Shown here piece by piece: positions 28,513 to 38,833 of a DNA stretch of 64,000 nucleotides. The notes below the pieces were generated by a model. It worked only from the letters and a program-made list of their open reading frames with translations. It searched no databases and was not told the origin of the DNA. Origin of the DNA: Psychrobacter urativorans (GTDB lineage: Bacteria; Pseudomonadota; Gammaproteobacteria; Pseudomonadales; Moraxellaceae); the NCBI RefSeq assembly GCF_904846675.1, contig NZ_CAJHBT010000007.1, positions 1-64,000 of the forward strand. Reading direction: 5' to 3'. Within the stretch, counting starts at the first letter, position 1. Each line of letters opens with the position of its first letter. Both the position numbers and the translations under genes were made by a program.

Positions 28513-29229
28513 TTAAATATCTGCAAAGGTCAGTTTTTCTACTACATGCGGCATATAAGCGGTGAGCACAGGCTGATCGGTAAGTCCTAGGAGCTCATAG
28601 ACTGAACCACCAATACCGGGAATAACTTCTCCTGCCTTACTGCGCTTATTATCTATCGCAAAACAGTTAAACTTAAATTTTTGCGATATATCAATAGGGA
28701 ACTCAGCCCTTAGCTTCTCTTCTGAATATTTATGAGCGACAGGGGCTAATATAAAGATATTATCAATATTTTGTATAGTGCCTAACATTTCAATCAGGTT
28801 GGTGCGCACCACACAACTGCCTGACATGATAGATTTAACGATGACAATGTCTGTTGCAGACTCATATCCCGATTGAATAAATTTATGGACAATGGGTGCC
28901 ACACTAGAATGGTCAGCAAGCTGGTAATGATTATTCCAAAAAACAGCAAGCTTACTAGTAATACCTTGGTTGTTTAGCTCCGTTGCGACACCATGTTGCA
29001 AAAAGTCAGCATCTTCAGCAGTCGAGATGATAAGCGTATCCACTTTAGTATGGTGATGAGTAGTTTGGTGATGAAGCGAGGGTACAATAGTAGCGGCCAA
29101 TAATTTACCGAGTGCTATCATATGCTCACAATAAGTATCAGGATTATCGACACTGTCCAATAAACCCTGCAGATGGCGTTTGGCTGCTAGCGTCGCCAAA
29201 GGAGTATACGTGCGGTTATTCATATCCAT
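28513..29229 (-). CDS. Phosphoribosyltransferase-like protein of an inserted cassette
   Basis: A 238-aa protein that looks like a PRTase fold. A strand-loop TDIVIVKSIMSGSCVVRTNL (about residues 126-145) sits where uracil-type PRTases have the PRPP loop, and PGIGGSVYELLGL (204-216) resembles their C-terminal VPGLGDAGDRLFG motif. The acidic pair of a normal PRPP loop is replaced by Lys-Ser, so catalysis may be altered or lost. Start chosen at 29229 because GGAGAGG lies 5-6 nt before it. It overlaps the upstream candidate nuclease gene by 14 nt, so the two are coupled. Its stop is only about 10 bp from the fdxA remnant. Function unknown; a conflict-system role is inferred. Confidence 0.65.
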   Translation of the reverse strand: MDMNNRTYTPLATLAAKRHLQGLLDSVDNPDTYCEHMIALGKLLAATIVPSLHHQTTHHHTKVDTLIISTAEDADFLQHGVATELNNQGITSKLAVFWNNHYQLADHSSVAPIVHKFIQSGYESATDIVIVKSIMSGSCVVRTNLIEMLGTIQNIDNIFILAPVAHKYSEEKLRAEFPIDISQKFKFNCFAIDNKRSKAGEVIPGIGGSVYELLGLTDQPVLTAYMPHVVEKLTFADI

Positions 29230-30187
29230 TTTGTACCTCTCCACTGTTAGAGGAGTTCGAGTCTTTTTCAAGGTCTTGAGCAGCAACGAGCATAAACAAT
29301 CTTACCAAATCTTGAATATTGTTAACTTTATCCGCTTGCTCAGTGGGTATTTCATTGATTGAGTCAATATCCACGGCAATAGTAAGCCCAATGTTTAGGG
29401 TTATTGTTAGTTTGTTATATTCTAAACGATACGCGAGATGATGAGAAGGATTCGTTAGAATTTGTTGCAGCCATACTGGGATACTGTCTGTTTTGGGAGC
29501 AGGGCGAAACTTGATGAATGGATTAGGGTAGGCTTCTGCCTGTGCTTGAGAAAATATGTCTGCCACGGACTTATACTGATTGGCTTGCAGGACACCCAAA
29601 ATCAGTTTGGCAGCATAATCGATATCAGAGTTATTGCTACTATTTATAAGTTTTTTTATGTGGTTTAAAAGTGGGGTATTATAGACGAGTTCAACGAGTG
29701 TTTGGTGATATTCAAAATACTCACAGGAATCCAGACCCTTTAAGTCATCAGGTATCTTTTTTAGATTTTTTAGCGCTTTCGTCAGATCAGAAACCAGTAA
29801 ACGGTTTTTAGTTTGGCTTATTTTGAAGCAATCATTATCAATGGCTCTTTGTTTTCTGAATCTCTCACTGATATCATTCGTCCAATCAGCGGCGGCACCC
29901 GATGAATTTTTGGCTTGATAGTTATATTTAATTTGTTGATCGCCGTCGATATGGCAGATATCATCGACAAAACCAATGACCTGCATACCTAGTATTTGCT
30001 TATCAAAGTCACAACTGTCCTGAGCTGCTATCTCAAAGGCTTTATGAAGCTGAAAGTAGTTTTCATAGTCACGACCTTTAGTGTTATTCAAACCACCTTG
30101 ATGAAGATGCTGCAAGGTTTGACTGTCCACTAGGCTAAATTCAGCTGCGACATAATCAATAATCTGCTGCTTATCGACGAGTTGCAT
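29216..30187 (-). CDS. Candidate DUF4297/Cap4-like nuclease of an inserted cassette
   Basis: The N-terminal 110 residues resemble the PD-(D/E)xK nuclease head of DUF4297/Cap4-type defence proteins: GRDYENYFQLHKAFEIA (38-54), GFVDDI (72-77, acidic pair D75/D76) and YQAKNS (90-95, Q-x-K). The C-terminal 200 residues are mostly helical and unrecognised, perhaps a sensor or partner-binding part. No signal peptide or membrane segment. It is first in a two-gene unit with the PRTase-like gene, and the unit sits between fdxA and a second fdxA 3' end. The nuclease call rests on motif spacing by eye; an ATPase or nucleotidyltransferase was not seen. Confidence 0.6.
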   Translation of the reverse strand: MQLVDKQQIIDYVAAEFSLVDSQTLQHLHQGGLNNTKGRDYENYFQLHKAFEIAAQDSCDFDKQILGMQVIGFVDDICHIDGDQQIKYNYQAKNSSGAAADWTNDISERFRKQRAIDNDCFKISQTKNRLLVSDLTKALKNLKKIPDDLKGLDSCEYFEYHQTLVELVYNTPLLNHIKKLINSSNNSDIDYAAKLILGVLQANQYKSVADIFSQAQAEAYPNPFIKFRPAPKTDSIPVWLQQILTNPSHHLAYRLEYNKLTITLNIGLTIAVDIDSINEIPTEQADKVNNIQDLVRLFMLVAAQDLEKDSNSSNSGEVQNGYE

Positions 30188-30223
30188 CTACTTGCTCACA
30201 TCAAAGGTTTTAGATAAATAAAA

Positions 30224-30247
30224 AGGCTGGGCTAAAAGCCACAGCCT
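30224..30247 (-). terminator. Terminator after fdxA
   Basis: Read on the minus strand, AGGCTGTGGC-TTTTA-GCCCAGCCT is followed by TTTTTATTT. It is also the second copy of the short repeat seen at 27659-27681. Confidence 0.7.
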
Positions 30248-30277
30248 ACGAATTTAACAAATATATTAAATTAATAT

Positions 30278-30601
30278 CTACTTCTCTAAATACTGCAATT
30301 TACCTTCAACGCCATCCCACTTTTCAGAGTCCGGCAGACTGTCTTTCATCTCCGTAATGTTCGGCCACTTTTGTGCCAATTCTTCGTTGAGTCCGATATA
30401 GATTTCTTGCCCTTTAGGCACTTCGTCCTCGGAGAATATCGCATTAGCAGGGCATTCAGGCTCGCATAGCGCGCAGTCGATGCACTCATCAGGATCGATG
30501 ACGAGGAAGTTGGGCCCTTCATAAAAGCAGTCCACCGGGCAGACTTCCACACAGTCGGTGTGTTTGCAAAGGATGCAGTTATCTGTAACGACAAAGGTCA
30601 T
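30278..30601 (-). CDS. fdxA: Seven-iron ferredoxin FdxA
   Basis: A 107-aa bacterial ferredoxin with a 3Fe-4S and a 4Fe-4S cluster. Cysteines C9, C17 (CKHTDC) and C21 lie in the first motif and C40/C43/C46/C50 ([12 protein letters not shown]) in the second. C12 and C25 complete the Azotobacter-type pattern. The C-terminal extension [14 protein letters not shown] is typical of the family. It is the electron carrier for as yet unidentified reductases. AGGTAG precedes the start. Its 3' end is the junction for the inserted cassette. Confidence 0.95.
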   Translation of the reverse strand: MTFVVTDNCILCKHTDCVEVCPVDCFYEGPNFLVIDPDECIDCALCEPECPANAIFSEDEVPKGQEIYIGLNEELAQKWPNITEMKDSLPDSEKWDGVEGKLQYLEK

Positions 30602-30714
30602 ATTGATGGCTACCTGTGGTTGATTCGGCGTATGAATAAGTAAAATGGCTAAAAAAGCATTTGATTAAAAATAAGGGCTATTTTAGCGCCTTTACGATGA
30701 TTAAACAAACCCCT

Positions 30715-33700
30715 TTACTCATTAATGAGGTGTTTAAGATTATAGAGCGTGTCTAAGGCTTGCTTGGGCGTTAAGCTGTCAGGATCAATGTTATTTAGCT
30801 TATCATAGACGCTAAGCAGTTGTTTTGATTGTTGATTATAGTCTGAGCTATTACTCTGAACGCTAGTATGAGCCGTAGCGCTAGTCACTCTATCATGAGT
30901 GCGGGGCTGACGTTCATCCTTTCCTGACTTAGCTAAGTCATTTTTGACATCAGGCGTTTTTACTTTATCAGTAGCTAGCGTGTCAATTAGATAGCGTTTG
31001 GCATCATTGAGTACTTGGGTGGGAATACCTGCCATCTTTGCCACATGTAACCCAAAGCTAGAGCTTGCGGCGCCTTCTCGGATTTGATGTAGTAGCAATA
31101 ATTGTCCGTCGATATCGCTTGCTGCGACGTGGACGTTACGGATGCCGCTATCGTTAGCGTTATTAATCTCGCTATTAACACCATGAGGCGTGTTTGCCAA
31201 TTGGGTCAGCTCAAAATAATGAGTGGCAAATAAGGTCAGGCAGCCAATCTCAAGCAGCCGATTGACACAAGCATGTGCAATCGCCAGCCCGTCAGTGGTC
31301 GACGTTCCGCGTCCGACTTCATCCATCAGTACCAATGATTTGTCCGTAGCAAGATTCAAAATATTGGCGGTCTCTATCATCTCCACCATAAAGGTCGATT
31401 TACCCCCTGCCAAGTCATCGGCGGAGCCAATTCGGGTAAAGATACGGTCGATATCACCGATTATCGCCTGAGTTGCTGGCACGAAGCTGCCGCAATGCGC
31501 GAGTAGAACAATTAGCGCGGTTTGGCGCATATAGGTGGATTTGCCACCCATATTAGGCCCAGTAATAATCATTAATCGTTCAGGGTGTTCGCTGCTACCG
31601 AGCTGACAGTCATTGGCGACAAAAGCGCTATTGTGGCTGGCGTTGTTGTGAGCATCGCTATTATGAGTGGGATTGAGAGCGGCTTCTACCACCACGTGCC
31701 GACCGGCGTTAATATCGATGCTGGTTTGATTTTGAAAACTGATTTGCTGTTGTTTGCCAGCATTTTTATTGGCTAATTTCTCATTATCTGAGCCGTTGTT
31801 TATTAAGTCATTGGTCATCACTGGACGCTGCCAGTTATAAGTAACTGCGAGCTGTGCCCAATTGCTTAACACATCGAGTTGCGCGATAGCGGCGCTCAGT
31901 TGTTGCAGTTCTGCTAAGTGGCTGCTCAGAGTAGTCAGGATTTGTTGATAGAGTTGCTTTTCGCGTGCTAAGGCTAAGGTCTGGGCGCTTAGATATTCGG
32001 TCTCGACTTCTTTTAGCTCATCAGTGATAAAGCGTTCGCTGTTTTTGAGCGTTTGCCGACGGATAAAGTGGCTGGGCGCGTTTTTAGCCTGCGTTTTGGG
32101 CAATTCAAAATAAAAGCCGCTGACCTTATTAAAGCCTATTTTTAGACTGGGTAATTGGTGCGCTTGGCGGGTACGCTCTGCCATCTCATCGAGGGTCGCT
32201 TGAATATTATCGTGCAAATGCGTCAGGCGATCCAAATCCTCATCGAATCCTGCGGCCAGCATACCGCCATCACGAATATGAGCGGGCGGCTCCTCGATAA
32301 TAGCGCGTTCAATCAGCTCCGCCACCATTTGCACAGCTGGTAATTGCGCGGGTAATTGTTGCATGAGCATCGGTAATAAGCCTGCGTGTTCAGAATGAAT
32401 CCCTGCTTGAGTGAGTAGGGCAGTTAACTGGCTGCTACTGGCAATGCCATCAGCCAATTTACGTAAGTCACGTGGCTTGGCGCTCATCAGGCCAATACGG
32501 CTAGTGATACGTTCAATATCACCGATGGTATTCAGAGTTTCGCGTAGGCGTTCAACCAAGTTGTTATTTAAATTGGTGACTAAATTATTATCTACATTAC
32601 TTGTCGAATCATCTAATTTTAGTAGACCACATGATAAACTAGATATCGCGTCTAAACGTTGATTGATGCGTGCATGTTGCCGCAGCGGACGCTTCATTTG
32701 CTGGATTAATAGGCGCTTTCCCATTGGGGTTTTGCAATGATTCAGCACCGATATTAATGACGTACCATTGGCGCTAACGGGGCTGAACAATTCAAGATTT
32801 TGCTGACTATTGGCATCAATAATGAGATAGTCATCATTGTTTTCGACAATCAGTTGGTTTACTTGCGGCACATGACGCTGCTGGGTTTGACGGGCGTAAT
32901 GGATCAGCGCCGCACAGCTGGATTGACCAAGTGGCGCATCTGCAATCCCTAACCCATCAAGGCGCTGTACCTCAAACTGCTGGCATAAAGTCGCTGCGGC
33001 ATGGTCACGGTGAAAATCGTTTGCTGCCACTTCTATAATCGGACAGTCGAGGTGACTACGAAGCCACAGCAGCCAATCCTCGCGGCTGTTATCATTAAAG
33101 GTTTCACTGACGATACATTCACTAGGCGCAAACCGTGCTAAGACGGTGAGCATTTGCGCTTGTAGGTTTTCGGTGTCAGCAGTCGCAGCGCTTAGCGTTT
33201 GCGTTGTTAAGGTTCCAGCTGCTAAGTCCATTTGACTGACCGCCGCTTGCAGGGGCTGATTGCTGTTAGCTTTAGGATTAGCAATATCAATAGCAACTAC
33301 CGTAGGCGTATGATTGGGCGCAATCAGTGCATCGTCAGTAATCGTGCCGGCAGTGAGAGTTTTGACCACTTCACGGCGCATGATAGTGGCAGGTTTGGCT
33401 TTGCTGCTGCCTTTAATCTGGTTGTCGTTTTTAAAACCGTTATCCTTCTTACTTCTCTCACCCATAACTGGAATATTGCCATCAGCTGATTCGTCAATTT
33501 GCTCACACACGACGACAGTTTGACCAGCAGCAATCAGCCGCGCCATATAACCATCCGCTGCATGAAAGGGGACTCCTGCCATCGCAATCGTATTGCCCGC
33601 TTTATCCGTACCACGTCGCGTGAGGGTAATGTCTAAAAGCTCCGCGGCACGCTTGGCATCGTCAAAGAACAGCTCATAAAAATCGCCCATCCGGTACAGC

Positions 33701-33855
33701 AATAAAGCCTGCGGATAGTTTGCTTTCATAGTCAGGTATTGCACCATCATCGGCGTATGATCGGCCAAATCGTAGACAGCGTCACCTATATTTAAGACGT
33801 TAGCGGTGTGTGGTTCAGCGATAGATTGGTTTTGAATAGAGGGCTTAACAGTCAT
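30715..33855 (-). CDS. mutS: DNA mismatch repair protein MutS
   Basis: MutS recognises mismatches and starts repair. The mismatch-binding motif [12 protein letters not shown] is near residue 57. Walker A is [10 protein letters not shown] (about residue 765), followed by Walker [17 protein letters not shown] and the [10 protein letters not shown] signature. At 1046 aa it is about 180 residues longer than usual. The extra length is Asn/Ser/Lys-rich inserts: near residues 125-150 in domain I, about 690-755 just before Walker A, and a long polar linker (about 955-1010) before the C-terminal helix. AAGAG precedes the ATG. secA is divergent. Confidence 0.96.
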   Translation of the reverse strand: MTVKPSIQNQSIAEPHTANVLNIGDAVYDLADHTPMMVQYLTMKANYPQALLLYRMGDFYELFFDDAKRAAELLDITLTRRGTDKAGNTIAMAGVPFHAADGYMARLIAAGQTVVVCEQIDESADGNIPVMGERSKKDNGFKNDNQIKGSSKAKPATIMRREVVKTLTAGTITDDALIAPNHTPTVVAIDIANPKANSNQPLQAAVSQMDLAAGTLTTQTLSAATADTENLQAQMLTVLARFAPSECIVSETFNDNSREDWLLWLRSHLDCPIIEVAANDFHRDHAAATLCQQFEVQRLDGLGIADAPLGQSSCAALIHYARQTQQRHVPQVNQLIVENNDDYLIIDANSQQNLELFSPVSANGTSLISVLNHCKTPMGKRLLIQQMKRPLRQHARINQRLDAISSLSCGLLKLDDSTSNVDNNLVTNLNNNLVERLRETLNTIGDIERITSRIGLMSAKPRDLRKLADGIASSSQLTALLTQAGIHSEHAGLLPMLMQQLPAQLPAVQMVAELIERAIIEEPPAHIRDGGMLAAGFDEDLDRLTHLHDNIQATLDEMAERTRQAHQLPSLKIGFNKVSGFYFELPKTQAKNAPSHFIRRQTLKNSERFITDELKEVETEYLSAQTLALAREKQLYQQILTTLSSHLAELQQLSAAIAQLDVLSNWAQLAVTYNWQRPVMTNDLINNGSDNEKLANKNAGKQQQISFQNQTSIDINAGRHVVVEAALNPTHNSDAHNNASHNSAFVANDCQLGSSEHPERLMIITGPNMGGKSTYMRQTALIVLLAHCGSFVPATQAIIGDIDRIFTRIGSADDLAGGKSTFMVEMIETANILNLATDKSLVLMDEVGRGTSTTDGLAIAHACVNRLLEIGCLTLFATHYFELTQLANTPHGVNSEINNANDSGIRNVHVAASDIDGQLLLLHQIREGAASSSFGLHVAKMAGIPTQVLNDAKRYLIDTLATDKVKTPDVKNDLAKSGKDERQPRTHDRVTSATAHTSVQSNSSDYNQQSKQLLSVYDKLNNIDPDSLTPKQALDTLYNLKHLINE

Positions 33856-34094
33856 GCACAGTCTCTTATTTTGCTGGTTTTATACCGTCATTTTACCATG
33901 ACTAACCGTGATTTGACGCGGGCAAATATCTGCTAGTTGCCCTTGTATCCATCAGCACGATAACCATATATAATGACGACACACTTAATTGGGTATACTT
34001 GATTAGGTAGTACTTAGTCGGGTGATAAAAGGGTGGCAGGCGAGCCTTTAATGACTTTGTGCTGATTATCGAATACTTCCATAGGTTAAAAATT

Positions 34095-36944
34095 ATGTTA
34101 TCAAAGATTGTAGGCAGTGTGGTTGGCACCAAAAATGACCGTGAACTTAAGCGTATGCGTAAGGTGGTCACCAAAATTAATGCGCAAGAGGCTGGCGTGC
34201 AAGCCCTGTCTGATGAGCAATTGCAACAAAAGACGCAAGAGTTTAAAGATCGTTTCCAAAACGGCGAGAGCTTAGATGCGCTACTGCCCGAAGCGTTCGC
34301 GGTCTGCCGCGAAGCCTCACTTCGTATTACTGGCATGCGCCACTATGACGTGCAGCTGATTGGTGGTATTACTTTGCATGAAGGCAAAATCGCTGAAATG
34401 AAGACCGGTGAGGGTAAAACCTTAATGGCGACACTAGCGATTTATCTGAATGCTATTAGCGCTAAAGGCGTGCATCTCGTCACCGTCAACGATTATTTGG
34501 CCGCCCGTGATGCGGATTTGAACCGTCCACTGTTTAACTTTTTGGGACTGACCGTTGGGGTTATTTATTCGCAACAGCCGGGGCAAGATAAGGTTGACGC
34601 GTATCAAGCGGACATCACTTACGGTACCAATAACGAATACGGCTTTGATTATCTGCGCGATAATATGGTCTTTAGCCTAGCCGAAAAAAAGCAACGCTCG
34701 CTGAACTTCTGTATCATTGACGAGATTGACTCTATTCTTATCGATGAAGCACGGACGCCACTGATTATCTCAGGGCAAGCTGAAGATTCGTCACGGATGT
34801 ACGCCATAATTGACACCATTATTCCGGTGCTAATACGCTCAAAAGATGAAGAAGCCAATAAGAATAATGAAGAAGAAGATTTTTGGATTGATGAAAAAAA
34901 CCGCCAGATTGAGATTAGTGAAAAAGGCTATGAGAAAATCGAGCGTTTCTTAATCGAAGTTGGCGAGCTGGGCGAAAACGAAAGCCTATATAGCCCAAGT
35001 CGTCTGCCACTATTGGCTCACGTGCAAGCCGCTATTCGCGCTCATCATGTCTTTGTCAAAAACGTACATTATATCGTTGATGAAGGCGAAGTGGTCATCG
35101 TTGATGAAAGCACTGGTCGTACCATGCCCGGTCGCCGCTGGTCAGAAGGTCTGCACCAAGCCGTAGAAGCCAAAGAAAACGTCGATATTCAAGCTGAAAA
35201 CCAAACGCTAGCGACCACGACTTTTCAGAACTTTTTCCGTCTTTATGACAAATTGTCCGGTATGACCGGTACAGCGGATACCGAAGCGGCAGAATTTAAA
35301 TCGACTTATGATTTAGATGTGATCGTGATTCCAACTCATGAGCCGATTGCTCGGACAGATAAGAATGACCAGATTTTCTTAACCAAGTTGGGTAAATATA
35401 AAGGGATTATCCGCGAGATTAAAGAGATACAAGCCAAAGGCGCGCCGGTACTGGTTGGTACGGCAACGATTGAGGCCAGTGAAGAGTTGTCCTATCTGCT
35501 TGATCAAGAAGGCATTAAGCACAATGTCTTGAACGCCAAGCAGCATGAGCGTGAGGCCGATATTATCGCGCAGGCCGGTAGCCCCAAAGCGGTGACTATT
35601 GCTACTAACATGGCGGGTCGTGGTACCGATATTATCTTGGGCGGTAACTGGCAGTCATTTATTGAAGACATAGAATCCGTTAGTCCGGAAGAAATGCAGC
35701 GCCTAAAAGCCCAATGGCAAGTGAAGCATGACCAAGTAGTCGATGCGGGCGGCTTACATATTGTTGGCTCTGAGCGTCATGAATCGCGCCGGATTGATAA
35801 TCAGCTGCGGGGTCGTGCTGGTCGTCAAGGTGACCCCGGCATGTCGCGTTTCTTCTTATCATTAGAAGATGACTTGATGCGTATCTTCGCCGGTGACCGC
35901 GTGGTTAATATGATGCGTACCATGGGACTCACAGAAGATGAAGCCATTGAGCATAAAATGGTCTCAAAATCGATCGAAAATGCGCAGGGTAAAGTTGAGA
36001 GCCGCGACTTTGATGCGCGTAAAAACTTGCTAAAATATGATGACGTGGCCAATGAGCAGCGTAAAGTTATCTATGGTCAGCGTGACGACTTGCTCGATGA
36101 TATGGACTTGTTAGAAGCGCTGGAAGTCATGCATAATGAAGTCTATACCGCCATGATTCATCAATTTATTCCGCCAGGCTCTGTCGATGATCAATGGAAC
36201 ATTGATGGGCTGGAGGATGAGCTAGAGAACGAATTTAAGCTGTATATGCCGATTAATGATTGGCTAGATGAAGACCGTCGTCTGGATGAAGAAGGACTGC
36301 GCACTAAGATTATCAATACTGCACTTGAGCATTATCATGGTCGACGCGCGCAAATGGGTGAACAAAGCGCTGCCCAGCTTGAGCGGCACTTTATGCTACA
36401 AAGTTTAGATAAACATTGGAAAGACCATTTAACGCAAATGGATCAGCTGCGTAAGGGCATCCACTTGCGCGGTTATGCCCAAAAGAACCCTGAGCAGGAA
36501 TATAAGCGTGAGTCGTTTGAGTTATTCCAAATGATGTTAGGGGCGATTAAGTCTGAGACCGTACAAGACTTGTCACGTGTGCATGTCCCAACCAAAGAAG
36601 AGCTTGAGGCATTAGAGGCGCAGCAACGCGAAGATGCGGCGCAGATGCAAATGCAGTTTGAGCATAGTGATGTGGCAAACTTAGCAGGTGAATCACAACC
36701 GGCCCCAAGCGCTCGTGATCAAAATCAGGGCGCGCGCGCCAATGGTCAAATGCGAGTCAACTTGAGCGGCGGGGTAACAGCAGGCGCTAATATAGGCGTA
36801 AATGCTAATAACATTAACGATAATAATGACAGCAGCAATACTGACGCTGAACCGAATCCTTACGCTGGTATGAATATCAGTCGAAATGCACCTTGTCCGT
36901 GTGGATCAGCTCTTAAATATAAGCAATGCCACGGTAGGATTTAG
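34095..36944 (+). CDS. secA: Preprotein translocase ATPase SecA
   Basis: SecA powers Sec-dependent export. Starting at [15 protein letters not shown], Walker A GEGKT falls at residues 105-109, matching E. coli. The DEAD motor is seen in [19 protein letters not shown] and the second motor in [14 protein letters not shown] and [14 protein letters not shown] disordered Asn/Ala linker leads to the zinc finger [13 protein letters not shown] at the C-terminus, which binds SecB. The frame is open from 34059, but the standard N-terminus begins at 34095. Confidence 0.97.
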   Translation: MLSKIVGSVVGTKNDRELKRMRKVVTKINAQEAGVQALSDEQLQQKTQEFKDRFQNGESLDALLPEAFAVCREASLRITGMRHYDVQLIGGITLHEGKIAEMKTGEGKTLMATLAIYLNAISAKGVHLVTVNDYLAARDADLNRPLFNFLGLTVGVIYSQQPGQDKVDAYQADITYGTNNEYGFDYLRDNMVFSLAEKKQRSLNFCIIDEIDSILIDEARTPLIISGQAEDSSRMYAIIDTIIPVLIRSKDEEANKNNEEEDFWIDEKNRQIEISEKGYEKIERFLIEVGELGENESLYSPSRLPLLAHVQAAIRAHHVFVKNVHYIVDEGEVVIVDESTGRTMPGRRWSEGLHQAVEAKENVDIQAENQTLATTTFQNFFRLYDKLSGMTGTADTEAAEFKSTYDLDVIVIPTHEPIARTDKNDQIFLTKLGKYKGIIREIKEIQAKGAPVLVGTATIEASEELSYLLDQEGIKHNVLNAKQHEREADIIAQAGSPKAVTIATNMAGRGTDIILGGNWQSFIEDIESVSPEEMQRLKAQWQVKHDQVVDAGGLHIVGSERHESRRIDNQLRGRAGRQGDPGMSRFFLSLEDDLMRIFAGDRVVNMMRTMGLTEDEAIEHKMVSKSIENAQGKVESRDFDARKNLLKYDDVANEQRKVIYGQRDDLLDDMDLLEALEVMHNEVYTAMIHQFIPPGSVDDQWNIDGLEDELENEFKLYMPINDWLDEDRRLDEEGLRTKIINTALEHYHGRRAQMGEQSAAQLERHFMLQSLDKHWKDHLTQMDQLRKGIHLRGYAQKNPEQEYKRESFELFQMMLGAIKSETVQDLSRVHVPTKEELEALEAQQREDAAQMQMQFEHSDVANLAGESQPAPSARDQNQGARANGQMRVNLSGGVTAGANIGVNANNINDNNDSSNTDAEPNPYAGMNISRNAPCPCGSALKYKQCHGRI

Positions 36945-37020
36945 CCGTTAATCTGACTTTTATTGGTTTAATCTTTATAGCAGTATTTATATGAGCAGTA
37001 GCTAAGATAAATAGCAGATG

Positions 37021-37050
37021 CCCATAGCTGTCAGCAGCTATGGGTATTTT
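37021..37050 (+). terminator. Terminator after secA
   Basis: CCCATAGCTG/CAGCTATGGG stem with a TCAG loop followed by TATTTTTA. The rest of the 316-bp gap to the next gene is AT-rich with no gene. Confidence 0.85.
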
Positions 37051-37260
37051 TATGTCCTTCTATAGCTGATATACTCTAGATTTAGCATAAAAAATGCGTT
37101 ATAAGTAAAGATAATTTAGTATAATTATGATAAAGAAGGTTCAAGCGTAGACAATATATAATATATCGCCCAGTATTTTTTGCTTGTGTTTACAAATTCA
37201 ACATAGGCGTAAATATACGGACACGCTATAGTATTTACCATACCAATTTAGGAGAGTGTT

Positions 37261-37785
37261 ATGAATTTAGGGCATTTACGTACGTCCGCCTTTATTACCG
37301 GCCTACTAGCGGCGGCTATTAGCATGAGCGCCTGTCAACAGCAGCAAGAACCAGAACAAAGCTTAGAAGATAATATTGCTGAAGAACAGGCAGTACCGAT
37401 GTCAGCTGAACCAGCCGATCCTAATGATACCGTGGTAGCTATAGAGGATGCGACCGTCAACGAAGTGCAGGATGACACTATCGCGACCGTCAATACCGGT
37501 GTGAGCCAGTTAACTTATTTATGTTCGCCTGAGCTAAAAGTCGAAGCAACTTATACAGATGAAGACGACCAAGTGGTTATTGGTACGGATATGGGTACAG
37601 TAACTTTGACCAAAACCAACGACGGTAGTAACCCTGAAGTATATAACGTTGCGACTGCGATAGATGGCGGTGAAGGCTTTACCCAGTGGCGTGTTGCTCA
37701 TGGAGCACGTGAAACAGGTGTGATGCGGATGGCTGGTGCAGATGAGAGCAATGTAAATACGTATGAGTGTAAGAAAACAGAATAA
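37261..37785 (+). CDS. Small lipoprotein, unknown function
   Basis: Signal peptide with lipobox SMSAC places the lipid on C25. An acidic Glu/Asp/Gln-rich spacer (26-75) precedes a compact C-terminal domain with two cysteines (YLCSPEL and YECKKTE) that may pair. It resembles the general MliC/lysozyme-inhibitor style (a YxC start, a V-x-Y-x-D strand and a final Cys), but I cannot assign it firmly. GGAGAG is the ribosome site. A strong terminator follows. Confidence 0.75.
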   Translation: MNLGHLRTSAFITGLLAAAISMSACQQQQEPEQSLEDNIAEEQAVPMSAEPADPNDTVVAIEDATVNEVQDDTIATVNTGVSQLTYLCSPELKVEATYTDEDDQVVIGTDMGTVTLTKTNDGSNPEVYNVATAIDGGEGFTQWRVAHGARETGVMRMAGADESNVNTYECKKTE

Positions 37786-37877
37786 GCGGTACTATTATTG
37801 ACGGTGACTATTATCAACGATCACTATTATTATGTAACAGGATAAAGACAGCTATTTATAGTGAGCCTTTCATAACA

Positions 37878-37918
37878 GATATAAAAAAAGCAACGTGAAC
37901 GTTGCTTTTTTTATATCT
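37878..37918. terminator. Bidirectional terminator
   Basis: Long inverted repeat with A-run, AGCAACGT, two-base loop, ACGTTGCT, then T-run. It separates the convergent lipoprotein and DUF2382 genes. Confidence 0.92.
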
Positions 37919-37948
37919 TACTAGATTGCTCTCAATTCAGTCCTAATA

Positions 37949-38635
37949 TTATCCTTTACGACTGCGTCCAGTTTCATGCTCCAAAAAGCCTTCTTCTTTT
38001 ACATCTAGCTCTTCATGCTCTAGCTCAACCTGAATGCTATCGGTATGAGTATGAGTGGTTTTATTCACATCAACCTCTTGGATGACGTAAGTATCCTTAG
38101 TGATGTTGGCGACTTGGCGTGAGATAACAATCTCGACAGGGACATCACCAATTTCAACTTGCTTGCCATTGATAGTGACCACTGCTCTATTGTCTAATGT
38201 GGGCTCAACATGACGCAAGATGTCTTTGTCATCATAACTACCTGATAACATATCTTGACTGTCGGCATCATAGTAGTCTGTTTGTATGGTGATATATTCT
38301 TCAACCAGCTCGATTGGTACCTCAATAGTCTTAGTACGTGAATGCTTGCTCACTGTGACTTTACCCACATCTAAGCGCTCTTTGTTGACTACCGGACGCT
38401 CTTCTAGTAACTCTAAATACCTCTTACCATCACGCCCATTGATTGCTGCTGCTTTATCAGTAACCGCTGATATGTCGCTGGGTGCTGGCAGTTTATTATC
38501 AGCAGTATGGTCTTCTATTTTGGAAGTATGCGCGGGTGATAAAGAAGCATTAGTGTTCTGGTCGTTAATAGATTTTCCATTACTACCGTTGCTATTAACA
38601 GCATTACTATCAGTATTGTTATTATTAGTGCTCAT
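37949..38635 (-). CDS. DUF2382 (YsnF/AvaK-type) protein
   Basis: A 228-aa soluble protein. The first 65 residues are Asn/Ser-rich. The remainder is a DUF2382 domain with its typical LELLEERPVVNKERLDVGKV start and repeating V-x-K/E strands (VANITKDTYVIQEVDVNKTT). DUF2382 proteins are linked to general stress responses in other bacteria, without known activity. The neighbouring PRC-barrel protein carries a related domain, so the two are probably paralogues used together. Confidence 0.8.
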   Translation of the reverse strand: MSTNNNNTDSNAVNSNGSNGKSINDQNTNASLSPAHTSKIEDHTADNKLPAPSDISAVTDKAAAINGRDGKRYLELLEERPVVNKERLDVGKVTVSKHSRTKTIEVPIELVEEYITIQTDYYDADSQDMLSGSYDDKDILRHVEPTLDNRAVVTINGKQVEIGDVPVEIVISRQVANITKDTYVIQEVDVNKTTHTHTDSIQVELEHEELDVKEEGFLEHETGRSRKG

Positions 38636-38733
38636 GAGTATATTCCTTATTGCTCAAGAAGTTTAGGAAAGCAGAATAGGCGTTTAAGTTTATCATCATA
38701 CTCTACATTAAGTTTTAGCTTGACATAAAAAAA

Positions 38734-38754
38734 GACCAGAGACGGGCTCTGGCC
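38734..38754 (-). terminator. Terminator after the PRC/DUF2382 gene
   Basis: Minus-strand stem GGCCAGAG/CTCTGGTC followed by seven T residues. Confidence 0.85.
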
Positions 38755-38833
38755 TTAATTTGCTAAGTCAAAAGACTCAGCTGCTTATCTGTATTGCTTT
38801 TATATTTATATAAAGTAGCAACAGGTCAGCGTA

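Noticed and set aside
30346..30594. 82-aa frame within fdxA
   Set aside because: Frame-shifted shadow; the real FdxA frame has all cluster cysteines.
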